Positions 1 through 11,674 of a stretch of DNA of 64,000 bases are shown piece by piece. The stretch is from Urechis unicinctus (taxonomy: Eukaryota; Annelida; Polychaeta; Xenopneusta; Urechidae): NCBI GenBank assembly GCA_034190875.2, contig CM067358.1, forward strand, positions 54,675,217 to 54,739,216. The letters are read 5' to 3'. A program made the translations under genes and the position numbers. The notes beneath the pieces were generated by a model, which worked only from the letters and a program-made list of their open reading frames with translations, ran no database searches and was not told the origin of the DNA. Numbering within the stretch: the first letter of the stretch is position 1; each line of letters begins with the position of its first letter.

Positions 1-2240
1 ATGCTGTTGACACTGTATAAGAGCATTCATAAACCTTACTATTAATAGGATATATTCAACCAACAAGCGTCTTTATGATATGGCATTTAATAATAAACAA
101 GAAACCACATTATGTCAACACTTGATTTCGCCATTGACCACTTGGTTAAGTAGCTATCAAAATATGCGGCACCAGGCTCTTATCGTGATGATATATCTGA
201 TGTCTTTGTCGGTTCAGACCATCTGAACATTGTTACATACATTCTCGATCTCGTCCGATGGCAAATACTCCCTGATGGTCCCCTTTAATACTATGCAGTT
301 AACCTGGCAGTTTTCTGGAGAAATATATTTGTAATTGGGTTCGTGATGGCATGGCATTATGCCCTCCAACGTCATGAAAGCAAACAACGTACCGTTAATC
401 TTACATATAACAGCGATTATGTGACAGTTGAATGTGCAGACCATAAATAATGTACAGCTGCACCAAGCCCAACTAAATTTTGCTCGGTTTGTCAATCCAT
501 TATGGTCCACACAAAAGCAACTGATAAATGTTATTATCCACCTCCACATTGTGAAGGACCTATTGTTGACGTAAGCCAAGCACATATTTACAAAGATTAT
601 ACACAAACATATTGCCAAACGTGTGAAATACCCTTTATTCAAGGGAGATATTCACACCATCCTGACGAGATGGAAGGCGAAGTAAGCCGATACAACCGGA
701 AGTATGTATTGCGGGCCTTAGGCTGAAACTATAATAATGCTGAGTACGTGTCATGGCAAATTCTCACGAAATGCGTTATGGATACATTTCTCTCAATTAG
801 ATATACGATGTTGAGAAAACCCACGTTTCAATTCCCATTTGCAATCGAGTTTTCCTGAATGGGAGAACATGTATATTTAATGGCTCTTGCTGACATCGGT
901 GTCATGGCAGGAAACAATTATCTATATGCTTGAGTCATGCAGGACAGAACTACAGAGGTTGTGTAGGCTATTTGAAGAGTCTTATTTGCAATTTGTACTA
1001 CCTGAAGACAGTCCATGGGAGTGCATATCTTATGCCCATAAAATTGACCAGGAAGCTAGCGATTATGGTCAGCTAATTTGAACAGTGTAAGCTAATTTGA
1101 ACAGTGTAAGCTAATTTGAACAGAGCCTGAATAGCACCTGCTGAAAACGGATCTGGCTTCCCAGAACCGATGGATTAATGTTTCAATGTTATATGTTGTA
1201 AACTGCATCAATCGTGAGCTTGAATTTATTCAGGCTTATTCACATAAATAACCAGAAAATATAGGCTTAAGTAAAACAAACTCAAACCCACGTATACTGA
1301 AGCTCCCCTTATTGGCAATCGCTTTCCTCGCCATGACGAAGTGAGACAGTTACGACCCAATGTGAAATACGGTCAATTTTAAAATTGTCCTGACCTAACT
1401 TGAAATCTCAAGATGGTTTGACCCATTTTAAAATTGGACAGCCGAAGGCCTTGAATGCGTCTGTTGGAGAAATCCCGAATGTACACAGCCTATTTTCCCT
1501 GACCGATCTTTATAATGATTATTTCACTTATATTCACTTTCATGCCACTTCAGCCTATTCCGATAACTCTGCTTTTCAATTCTAATAACACACGTAAAGT
1601 CGTGATCTCCCCGTGATGAAGCGTGTATGGAGTAACGCGGTAGTCCTAGACAAAATACTTATTTGGTGTTGGAACTATGTGTGTATATGCGTTCAATTCA
1701 ATTATTTATTCTTCTAAAATACTAATCATATCTCAAAGGTGGCTGGTACCTTAAATAAAGCTTTCAAAATGCAAAACAAATACTTACCAATCACAATATG
1801 GCGAGCGTTATGACGTTACAATGTGATAGCTATCCCGAGATTGGTTTGACACTAGTCGTAATTTTGCGCGCGAGTGTAGGCATCGCTGCATTAAGTAAAA
1901 AAATCACAGATTTGCCCTAGGAAAAAAAATCTAGGAGGGAGAACCCAACAGATAACTCTTGTCTGGTACAAATTACGCACTAGGTTATCCAAAACTGTAT
2001 TCAGCATACCCCCATCGGCGTTATAACTATCTAGAACCATTTAGTGGAAGTTATGTGAATTGAAATTGGGTCAAAATCACAGACTGGAATACATTGCACA
2101 GAAATAAGACAAGGGACCCATTTGGCTGGGAGGGAACTTATTATTGCAAGCGTATAGTGTCATTTACATGGAGTATTTTAAGTTGGGTCAGCTATTTACT
2201 TACCCTAACTTAAAATAATGGTCAAGGTCACGTCTAGATC
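1..2240. other. Gene-poor left edge, no gene recognised
   Basis: No family was recognised on either strand. A cysteine-rich stretch around 454-552 could be an isolated exon: it follows an AG at about 456 and precedes a good donor (GTAAGC) at about 571. No flanking exon was found, so it is not called. The only clear structure is a 19-bp tandem repeat at 1072-1123, listed separately. Confidence 0.5.
1072..1123. repeat. 19-bp tandem repeat, about 2.7 copies
   Basis: The unit GCTAATTTGAACAGTGTAA is repeated without mismatch, the third copy being partial. No gene is attached to it. Confidence 0.9.
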
Positions 2241-2246
2241 TTTTCC

Positions 2247-2299
2247 AAAATCTATTGATTCGTCCTTGGTACGTACCAAGGACGAATCCAATAGATTTT
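2247..2299. repeat. Near-perfect 26-bp hairpin (inverted repeat)
   Basis: The arms 2247-2272 and 2273-2299 are reverse complements of each other, apart from one extra base in the right arm, and there is no loop. The centre is GGTACGTACC. The right arm runs directly into a LINE-like 3' end, so the hairpin may be an inverted duplication made during or after retrotransposition. Confidence 0.9.
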
Positions 2300-2390
2300 G
2301 AAAGTTTCATGAAAATCCATTCTGAACTTTTCGAGATATCTTGCTTACAGACAAACAAACAAACAAACATACAGACATTGGACGAAAACA
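2300..2390 (+). mobile_element. Probable non-LTR retrotransposon 3' end with ACAA tail
   Basis: The text 'tttcatgaaaatccattctg', then 'cgagatatcttgcttacaga' and a run of (CAAA), resembles the 3' ends of RTE-like LINEs and their SINEs that are abundant in invertebrate genomes. Recognition is from memory of the family; no open reading frame of the element remains here. Confidence 0.5.
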
Positions 2391-2732
2391 TATTCCTACT
2401 GGGTGTCTTCTAAATGATGAGAAAATTATATGCGATTTTACGGGACACTGACAAAGCAGCGCGTTTTTTCATTTTTTGTCGAGCGGAGGAGCGAGTGAGC
2501 CCTCTTAACATAGCTATAGGATCTTTGAATCAATGGCACACTTCAAATGGCATTACGGCAACTCAGGTGCACGCCAATGACCGTCAGAAGGGGAGACTGC
2601 TGGTGCAATGTTCACCCATGCGGCGCCCACACTAAAAATTAAAATTAAACATTTACTTCATGAATAGGACAACACTAAATAACTAATGCCAAATTTCAGC
2701 ATCATTAAATTCTCCCTATACCATAGCTGCAG

Positions 2733-2799
2733 TTTGCCGCGCACGACGGTAATATAAATAAATACCGTCGTGAGTGAGTCGCTGTACATAGTGCGGCAA
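2733..2799. mobile_element. Miniature inverted-repeat element, variant copy
   Basis: The core shares GCCGCGCACGACGGTAATAT with the element at 38580-38634 and forms a perfect 10-bp stem (CACGACGGTA / TACCGTCGTG). Outer ends TTGCCGC and GCGGCAA form a second, wider inverted repeat. The right half differs from the other copies, and no target-site duplication was found. Confidence 0.65.
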
Positions 2800-3044
2800 G
2801 CGTTTTATTTCGAGTGGTCTGCACTTCACATCAATGTTGTGTACTTACGCATCTACATGTCCAGAATTGAGATCAATATTCATTAATCGGCACTATTTTG
2901 GTTATCCACTGTCTCGTGATTATTTAGCAATTGTCACATGAACTTTTAGAATCACAACTTTCATTCACAGCAGCCCCAGTTTTGGAGATATGACGTCACA
3001 TTACGCAGTTTCAGTTTCACTCACCATGTGGCTGCAGGTCCCGG

Positions 3045-3235
3045 GGGAGGGGGCACTTAAGTATATAGAGGTAGTATACATGTGTCGGGGTAAGTTTTTT
3101 CGGCCTCTCGACGGGTTTTGTTGGGCCTCATATTTGTAGGATTGGGTATGCTTTTGCCATTTTCACCTTGTATGACGGGTACGGGTTTTTTAGATCCTGG
3201 GGCACACCCCTACTCAGGACAAGGCCAAGTGCCCC
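3045..3235 (+). repeat. G-tract-ended interspersed repeat, copy 1
   Basis: It starts near a G run followed by GGCACTTAAG, continues with AGTATACATGTGTCGGGGTA, and ends near GGCACACCCCTACTCAGGAC. It aligns base by base over most of its length with the reverse complement of 5885-6180 and with 39118-39225. Internal sub-units around the sequence TTGTACGACGGG recur about every 35-40 bp in the 5885-6180 copy. Confidence 0.75.
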
Positions 3236-3239
3236 CTCC

Positions 3240-5440
3240 AGACTGGATCTAAATGGCTCATCCTTATTATCATCTTGCAGAAGCCTGTTCTTTACTTCGT
3301 TGAGAACAAGGTACTATTTTTCATTCTTCGATAACAATCTTTTTTTGTCCACAGGTTCTCTGAACCTTACTACAATCATGCTTTGAACTTCCAACGTCGA
3401 ATTTCATTTCACGAGAATCACGTCTGAATTAGTGATTTGGCTGGTGCAATTCCATCCATTCAGGTTGGTCTCCCTTGTTACCACTCTCAGTTTGTTTGAG
3501 TATTACCATGTCTTTTAGCCGGTTTATACCGAATGTGGCCTGTTCAATTTATGTGAGGAAGGTGATCAAACGTGATTTACTTAAGTCGTTGAAGTCATCA
3601 AGCTGGTGCAAGTTGACCCAGTAAAAATCAGCATCGATGTACAAGATACAGGGGCCATGGTGCATGTACTGTGCTGTCTGATTTTAGTGGTACCCTCTAG
3701 ACAAATGTGGGCAGACAAAGAATATTTCATCCCTCATTAGATCTTTGTCAAATATTCTTAATGAATAATGTTCGCCATCGTTGAGTGTGGAATTTGAATG
3801 CTGCACAAAGATAGGATAGTATTTGACCATTTCTAAACGAAGATTCAAATTTCAGTTTGTCACAATGTTTTCTCTGTGCTCTCTTTCCCGTGATAATAAT
3901 GTACCCATGGGCCTGGGACAATAATGTAAGCAGCGATGGGTGTCGATTCTTTTACAGACAAGGGGTGATCTTCAAGCAAGCCCTCTTGGATGAAACTGAC
4001 ATTTGTCATCTATTTTGTCAAAAGGTTCTTGTTTTGTTTGCCAGCGGAGTGACATGATTGATTTCAGCTTCAATGTCAATGCTTACAGCAGCTTGGTGAG
4101 TCACCTAAGAGCTTTAAAAACGCCACTCCTTTTCTTTTTAACATTTTTAACTATAAAGCACTCAAATTTCTTATAAAGTGCTGTCAGATTGTTAACTTTT
4201 AACCCAAAATAATGCGATGCTAACAGTGGAATTATCGCTCTGCTGAAGGTTCTTTGTCACTTCTGCAACAGTCAAGTGAGAGTTCCTAAACTTCTTTTAC
4301 AATAAAATGACCATGTTCAGCGGCGGTATGAACAACTAATATGATGTATGATTGTCGGGCATATAATCTTCCATCCTCATAACATAGTAACTGTTCTGTT
4401 CAGACTGCCATGGATATACACGTTCTCAGATTCATTAATAAACCTGTTTGTCCGTGGCGAAAGACCAAGGGGTAATACAGAGTGACAAATATGTGCTGCT
4501 TTTTGTCCTTGTAAGAGTGATTGATCGCTTTTAGCCAGAAGAGATACTATTCAACTTCGTCACACACGGATTTCTTTGAATGTGGCATTTCTGCAAAACT
4601 TCCTCACTTTAATGATATTCGTTAGGCATATTTGGGCCGGCTTATTTACATATAAATGTAACACACCCTTTTTGGTCATTATTGGCTAGATTGGTGTTCC
4701 ACATCGCCAACAACATAACTTTGCCAAGCTAATAGTGCCAATTAGGATGTCACTCGAGGTGTGCTTAATGTTTAGAGAGACCAAAGTTCAGTTGTTAAAA
4801 CTCAAAAAAGTATGAAAGTTAGATTCATTGCAAAGGGTTGTTAAAAAAGGCTGAACAATTGCTGTTGTGTTTTGTTTGCTCCACGTGTAGTAACCAAACA
4901 TTATGCCCGACCATACATCTTACTGTTCCAAAATATGATTACAATCCTACACTGATGCTTCTCGAAATATACAAAGGTTTGGGGAAATAATTGCTACATT
5001 ATTCAGGTTTTTTTCAGCTTGTTATTCGGGTTAATCCATCTGCGCTCGGATGGTGCTGTCATAAATTCAGAATAGTTGGTAGAAAAAAAATGGAATTTTC
5101 CAAAAGCATCTTTGTGGACATTGGCATACGATACTTTCCTGTATTCAGATTCCCATTCTTCTTTTTGGCTCATGAATCTTGACCACTTCATCTTCACAAA
5201 ACAACACGCATTCTAATCAAACACAGTTTGACAGACGAATGTAATTCAGCACCTTGGCAGCCCGAATAACCATTACGTAAGTCACTCGACATCGTTGTCA
5301 TGTCGTAGTGAAAATCTACATTATTCGCATGCCAAATAATGTGTTTTGATGGTATTGCTCGTCTGCCACAGTGGCGTATAGATGGTTTGCTTAGATATAG
5401 AGTAAAAAAAACCGAAATCCCAAGCCTACCTATAGGAATA
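3240..5440. other. No gene recognised
   Basis: AT-rich sequence with only short open frames. Neither strand shows a recognisable domain, RNA gene or clear repeat array. Short frames at 3857-4057 and 4991-5197 have no splice context or familiar motif. Confidence 0.5.
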
Positions 5441-5449
5441 CAAGAAGAC

Positions 5450-6660
5450 CAGGAGACGAGTAACCAAGAACGTACTCACACAAAAGAAGAGCCAAACAAG
5501 ATTGAAAACAGCTCAGGAATCATGATCGACAACGAAGGGAAAATTGCTGAGATATTTACCGATTACCATTCCTCTGTATCCTACTCAGGAGTCTACATAG
5601 GATATTCCAACTCCTGAACCGATGTTGACCAACAACTCACAGAAGTATACACATCACAAACGGCTACCCGAACAATTTGAAGAAACTCAAGCCTAACATG
5701 GTTCTAGGGATGGAACTAATCTACCCAGTTTTATTGAAGGAGGTAGCATATACAGTTGCCACTCTGCTCAGCTTAATCGTCACATGTAGTGTTCTGAGTG
5801 AAGTAGAAATGCGCAACGCTAATGTTGCTCTCGGAATAGAACTATCGGCCTGTCCGCCCAACTTCCCTAGTGTGTATTATCCCCTTTGGGGGGGGGGGGT
5901 GTGGGGGTGCACTTGGCCTTATTCTGGATAGGGGTGTGCCGTAGGACCTCGAAAACCCGTACCCGTCGTACAAGGTCAAAATGGCCAAAAGCTTACCCCG
6001 TCGTACAAGGTATTATGCGAATGTATAACCCGTCGTACAGGTTGACGCTGAAAAACATACCCGTCGTACAAGTATGAGGCCCAAAAACCCGTCGTACAAG
6101 TCGAGAGGCCAAAAAAACATACCCCGTCGCGCGGCACATATATACTACCCCTATACATTAAGTGCCCCCCCCCCCGGGGGCATTATCTAAGACATGGGAT
6201 GATAGGTTAACAAGTGATATGATGCTTGGATGAGGGTGATTCAGATGATATTATCTACTTGGATGTTTCCAAAAAATTTGACGATGAGTTGTATCAATAC
6301 CTTCTGTCTTAAATCGAGGCACACATTTTCGGTAAGGAAATTGTGAGATGGATTGAGAAACGGCGTCATTGGAAACGGCAAGTGGTTACTAACGGTGAAG
6401 AGTCAAGGTGGGGAAGAGTGACACGTAGTCCCTCCGAGGTCCGTGTTGGGTCCGTGTTGGGTCCGTCGCAGTACATCATATATATCAATGGCACAGACAC
6501 AGAAATAGTCAGTCAACAAACCAAATTTGCGAATGATACTGAAAATGAGGAACACCCCCTACAGCACGCTCTGAATACAATATATCCACGGTCTCACGAC
6601 TGGTAGATAGTCTTGAAAGCACAAAAATGTAATTGCCTACTCATAGGATACCACAATTGA
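5450..6660 (+). mobile_element. Degenerate LINE reverse transcriptase, interrupted by a repeat
   Basis: Two blocks of non-LTR reverse transcriptase can be read in order. Around 5507-5820 there is the region before and at the start of the RT domain, including LKPNMVLGMELIYPVLLKE, which resembles the LKPNKAPGPDGIYPRVLKE type of motif. Around 6230-6610 there is DDIIYLDVSKKFD, then NGEESRWG, GSVLGP and a YINGTDTEIVS-type stretch. Stops and frame changes show it is dead. The palm segment expected between the blocks is missing, and a copy of the G-tract repeat (5885-6180) sits there instead. No intact endonuclease domain is visible. Confidence 0.75.
5885..6180 (-). repeat. G-tract-ended interspersed repeat, copy 2 (inverted)
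   Basis: Bounded by a G run at 5889-5898 and by runs of C then G near 6166-6180. CCGTCGTACAAG or a close variant occurs five times inside it. It is the reverse-orientation counterpart of 3045-3235 and lies inside the LINE remnant, so it is younger than the LINE or replaced part of it. Confidence 0.75.
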
Positions 6661-6669
6661 CAATTCTAA

Positions 6670-8810
6670 TACTTTATGGAAGATAGGTGTATCTTCGAGC
6701 CCAGACAGAAACCCATCGATGTGATCGTCCATGAAATACCATGTGCTTGTGCAGTCAGTAAGGACATTTTCAGACTCTCGTCCGTCCGTCCGGATACTGG
6801 GAAGGTAGGGAGGACACTCCACCCAAAACATAAGACGACTGACGATAGGGGGTTAAACGAAGGGTAACGGAACACATCCAGGGTATCTAATACTCAATTA
6901 TGCAAAGAATATATTACTTACTTTAGCTTGCAGTTAGAGGCAGAGAGCGGTCTCTTGCTGCAGGGAACGGCTGGGTCAGCAACGATTACTTTCATGAGTA
7001 GACGACGCAGACGATGACAATAATACCATCCGATGTATTTGCTAGTTGTCGCCTAAAGGTCGTGATCCCATAAATTGACTGTTATCTTAAGAAGAACCCA
7101 TAGCATAACGAACATTCCCTGTCGAGCTAAGTAAACCGGAAACAATTTCGCCGAATCGCAATGCTGATCTCTCTACGTCATGTTACTTCAGATAACGTTA
7201 CCAATGACATCGCATTGCTGCTGAGGAAAACCGTTCGCTTTTTCTGGATGTGGACTTAATCCGCACACGCGTATCTATGAGCTCACATTTCGCGCGATCG
7301 CATTAAAAAAAATGTTATTGTTTTCCATCGTAGGTTAAACAAGCCGTGCACGACGTCTTGGTATATATTTATATTACCGTCGTGCGCGGCTAAGGTTAAA
7401 CGTGATTTGGGACATAGGCTTGAGGGAATCACCCAATACATGGCCTTACTGCTTCATGGCCAGGGTGATGGTCTAGCTTCGCCAAGTGCAAAGCCGACTA
7501 GGCAAAGAAACTTCGCCTCTGACAGCATCCACACTGTTTACTTCTTTCGATCTCTCATGTCTGGTCTATATGGCAAATCAGGGGCGAGACACCTTACCTA
7601 AAAGCATATTACATTGTATTCTCATGCTTGAAGAAGACTGTCACAAAGTGAAATGCTTTGCCACAGCGGTAGACTTTTTGTACACCAACCAAATCGTTAA
7701 AAAAACATTATGATTCTGTTTCTGTTTCAAAAGATGGTGTTTGTACTGAGGTCACGTTATGATTTTCCTGGCGGCCACGATGCCATCAGGAAAACATTAT
7801 GATCATTTGTCAAACTAGTCTAGGCCACGTCCCCTTGAGCCCCCACACCCCGACTGGCACAACTCTCTCCGGCTCAATGTGGAGAGAAGCCAAACCCGAG
7901 GGATGTATACTAAGGTAGTACGGTATCAATCCATATTGTAACCCATTTTTTCAATATCTGTCCTATGATCAAACAGCAGAAAAAAACTCTAAGCATTGAC
8001 AATTTTATCCATGTCTTTGGTTACCTATTTCGTAGATGTATGGTAGATATTATACACTTAATAAAAGCCTGTGTTAATGAATAAAAAAGATCCATTATAT
8101 TTTTGATTAAGTTGTAGCCCGGATTCTAATTTCATCTCAGGTCACAATACCTAAATGTATGACTTTATTCAAAAACCAACATTCACTATTGTTTATTATG
8201 TTTATTGCACTTTTCCTACACATCAGGTTTGTAATCGACACATAAACAGCCCATCTTGCATGTCCTACACCTTGCAAATAAAACATTTTTAACCCCCCAA
8301 CAACATTATGATCATATTGAATGTTATGCTAGTATTTTTACTCATTGATATATATACAATGTTTTATATACAAGCAATTACGAAGCCACATCGATTAGCC
8401 AAATGTGTCCTCTTGAGGAATATTATCATTATGAATATACACTGGTACAGAACATATCTTTTTACATTATGACGATGATTAACATATAAAAAACACAAAT
8501 CATGAATGTTCAGGTGCAGGTTTGTCAACACAACCACAATCACATGTTGAGACATTCCAACTAGCCTAGCCACTGAGGAAGCAACGAAGAATCTCCACCA
8601 CTTTACAATGCCTCCTCCATATGATGTGTGAGGTTCACGAATTAACAAAGCATCATATAAGACGAGAAAGCCAATGGCTCAAATTTAACAATTAGATGAA
8701 TGAATTTTCTTCAATATTGCGTCTGGATTGACAGCATGGAGGCCGAATCCCAAGGAGATGACTTAGCGACATATGACTGCTTGATGGAATGTTGGGACGA
8801 AGGGATCATG
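6670..8810. other. No gene recognised; probable RNASEK 3' UTR at the right end
   Basis: No coding region was recognised. The right end probably holds the 3' UTR of RNASEK, which is on the minus strand. AATAAA signals for that strand read at 8206-8201 and 8197-8192. The only structured element is the miniature inverted-repeat insertion at 7341-7392. Confidence 0.45.
7341..7392 (-). mobile_element. 52-bp miniature inverted-repeat element with 9-bp TSD
   Basis: The terminal inverted repeats are AAGCCGTGCACGAC and GTCGTGCGCGGCTA, 14 bp with two mismatches. The interior is TATATATTTATATTACC-like. The element is flanked by perfect 9-bp direct repeats AGGTTAAAC at 7332-7340 and 7393-7401, the expected footprint of transposition. 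The copy at 38580-38634 is the same element in the other orientation. Mutator-like transposons make target duplications of about this length, so a non-autonomous MULE is a reasonable inference, but no transposase is present here. Confidence 0.8.
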
Positions 8811-8816
8811 GTGTTT

Positions 8817-11359
8817 CTATGCCATTTGATAGTTGGACCTCTGGTTGATACGCCACATGATGAAGGAGATGGCAAATACCCCAACGTAGGCACCAGCCGC
8901 TATGAAACAGTTGTTAGAGTTCTGGTCATAGGCTGCAGAGATGTAGTCATAGTGACCACCACTTTTATGCCATTCTTCCTCATCTATGGGCAAGTCTTCT
9001 GCCAGGGAAGGAGCTCGGATACGGAAGAACACCCCCATCAATCCCTGGTGACAAAGACAAACACAAAACGAATATAAAATCATATGAAGTTCTTTATTGA
9101 AACTCGCATTATCAATAAGTTGCAGTTGGCACTGTGCAAAAATGGGCTTTCATATGAAGGTGGTTTCAAACACTTAGGGAGGTCCTAGACTTCTGTCTGA
9201 ATCAAACATTATCAACATTGAATCACACAACCGACGCATGAAAAAAGTGTGTAGATAAGTGCATTTATAACATTCCACAAGCTATTTTGACAAGACATGC
9301 CACCTAAATGTATCAGATACACTCATTGTACAATTTGAGGTTGTTCCTCAAAGGGATTAGATATTGGTTGCTGATAACCTCTCTATTTGTCATGATGTTT
9401 AGAACAGATTTCATTCACTAAAAGGAATACTGTGTACTGCAATGATAGACAAACTAGGGTATTGGGCAAGCGCATTTCTATGGCTGATGGAGAGACACTC
9501 ATTGCTATTGTGCGTAAGGCAAAGCTCAAATCTCTCATGTCAGATGGCGTCAGTTGACAGGGATATTACAGAGGAGGAAAAAATAGATGTTCTATCCGAG
9601 AAGAAGTGTAAGTGCAGCTTGTGCATTGTTGCTATGTCTTCTGCCCACCAATGAAATCGTGTGATAGAAAAATAAATGCACAAATGCACTGGGCATTTAG
9701 GGTAATGTGAAAAGTCAGTTTGGTAGGTTAGATTTAATGAACTGCCCGCCCAGATGGCATGTGGCAAGTTTTCTCATTTTGGACCACTGTGATAGACTCA
9801 GCTGAACAGCAAAGATAAAAAGCTCGTCTGGTAAGGCTCTAAGGGTGGATCAAATCTACTCAGTCGGCAACAGATAACCATTCTGTTCGTCCATGATAGT
9901 TTCAGAGTAGTTGCAGACTAATGTTGCTCAAAATGTTACTCCTATGTTTAAGAGAGGAATGAAAACTATGGACCAGCTACTCTAACTTCCCAAGTGTGCA
10001 AGATAATCAAGTCTATCATACGAAAGAGTATTCATGTCCAAATACTTTAAACAGCATATCATCACCAAAGACACAGTGTGGTTTTACCAGAAGTCCATCA
10101 TGCCTGACAAACCGCCTGTGATATCATTTGCTATGATTTCTGTGAAGCATTTGATAATCTGTCTCTGCCACCTTGAAGGGCCATAACTAACCGCACGATA
10201 ATTAAATGATTTTAAGTAAATATGATTCGAAATGGTCTTTCAATTGCAATGTGACAAATATTATATAACTCATTCATGAGAAACAGTGTGTGATTAATTT
10301 ATCTTGGTCAGTTTAAGGCATCAAATGAGACGTGAATGCCAGGAAAACACAAAAAGTTGGTTTGCAATTGCTCTACTAACTCATTCAAATCTTAGTTCTG
10401 TAGTCTGATAATAAATGCCCTATCAAAGCCGCATCTTTTGTGTTTGGTGAGTGGAGAGCAAAATTGCTAAATGTAGATTTTGCAAAAGGGGCCAAGCTCT
10501 GAACACCCGATGGCACTTGCGCTTAGGAGTTACTGCACGTGAGGGGAGGCTAGTGAGCGAAGCTGTTGATAAGGCATGTGCTTGGGTCAATGACAAGAGG
10601 TAGCCCCGTATGGTATCATTGAAGATTCAGCTATAGTATGGCAAAGTTTAAGTTCCATCTACTTAAAGGCCAATACACAATACAAGACCCTGGGTACAAG
10701 ATGCTCAGGTACCACCACCCAATGGGCTCACCCTGAGTAAGCTGCTGCCAAAAAAAGTTTTTAACAACTATTCCCCATTAGTTGAGCAGGATCAAACAAA
10801 GGTCCCATGATGTGCGCTCTCTCCTGGCCAGTGTTGCTCACAAGCAGTCATATGCGGCATTGGATCTGCGTGACCCATGCACAGAGGGGTTGCCTCACTC
10901 ACGTGCCGTTATGCAGTCAGATCTTAGACCCTTATCAGAAATTGTCTAAAAGTATCTTGATGGAATTATGTTTATCCTCCCCAGATGTTGGACATTTAGA
11001 CTTGAGCAGACGCATTTTTGGACCATATTCCTCTTCGAATTTGTTTTCCACAGATATTTACAAGTGCTATGAATTACACGTATGGTTATTTCAATATATA
11101 AAGAGTAGGACTAAGAAATAGTCCACTATATTTGGCTTGCCATGGGGCAGGCCTCTACTGCATACAGGGAGGCCGATTTTAGGCCTACATCATAGTACAT
11201 GATCAGATGATAATATACTAGGGGTCTATATAGTAACACAGAACAATACGCCAATAGACGCTCAATATACATTTTATAACTCACCAACATAATAATCCCC
11301 CAAATGCTGATCAAAACACAGCACAAAGATAATCTTGGTCCACATATTGGCACGGCCAT
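8817..11359 (-). CDS. RNASEK: Ribonuclease kappa (RNASEK), two coding exons
   Basis: RNASEK is a small two-pass membrane protein, described as an endoribonuclease and as a factor associated with the V-ATPase in endosomal acidification. Exon 1 is 11359-11285 and begins MAVPICGPRLSLCCVLISIW; the first membrane segment spans residues 10-25. It ends in a GTGAGT donor. Exon 2 is 9044-8817, after a CACCAG acceptor, and encodes GVFFRIRAPSLAEDLP, then NNCFIAAGAYVGVF (second membrane segment) and a stop after NYQMA. Both junctions are in phase 0 and give 100 residues, close to the usual length of about 98. The 2.2-kb intron carries a dead LINE. The start codon lies 315 bp from the divergent PLEKHF gene. 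The family match is strong in both exons. Confidence 0.93.
9895..10170 (+). mobile_element. Degenerate LINE reverse transcriptase fragment in RNASEK intron
   Basis: Translation in shifting frames gives NVTPMFKRGMKNYGP, then LTSQVCKIIKSIIRKSI, then TQCGFTRSPSCLTN. This is the order found in non-LTR reverse transcriptases (TPIFKKG, RPVSLTS, QHGFRKGRSCLTN). Stops and frameshifts show it is inactive. It is inserted antisense to RNASEK. Confidence 0.7.
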
Positions 11360-11674
11360 AGCTGATTATCTGCTTCGTTATTTAGCCTAAACAATGTTTT
11401 CATATGACCCTTCGTTTACCCGCAGCAGCAGTGGTCAAAATGGCGAAAACCTGAAGTCATGTGACCGCATGGGAAGTGACGTCAGGGGGTTGCGTGACCC
11501 CATTCGATATGAGTCATTGCCCGAGAGATGTGTCAACGGTTATGGCCTACTCAATCATATTGTAGACTTCGATCAACAACAGGCATCTTCTTAAAGTGTA
11601 TTCATTGGATATCAATGTTTGACGGCGGTTTGTTTTCTGCCACATTGAATCGTCACGGGGAATAATTTGTCAAC
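11360..11674. promoter_or_regulatory. Shared divergent promoter of RNASEK and PLEKHF
   Basis: The start codons of the two genes are separated by only 315 bp and point away from each other, so both 5' UTRs and core promoters must fit here unless untranslated exons lie elsewhere. No TATA box stands out. The segment contains TGACGTCA-like sequence (GTGACGTCAGG near 11476), a plausible CREB/ATF-type site. This is inference from layout. Confidence 0.6.

Noticed and set aside
214..642. 142-codon minus-strand frame at the left edge, and a cysteine-rich plus frame overlapping it
   Set aside because: The minus frame has no ATG at its start and no recognisable motif; the plus reading could be one exon but no partner exon was found. 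Left unassigned.
8700..9077. 125-codon plus-strand frame
   Set aside because: Shadow of RNASEK exon 2, which is on the minus strand and matches its family.
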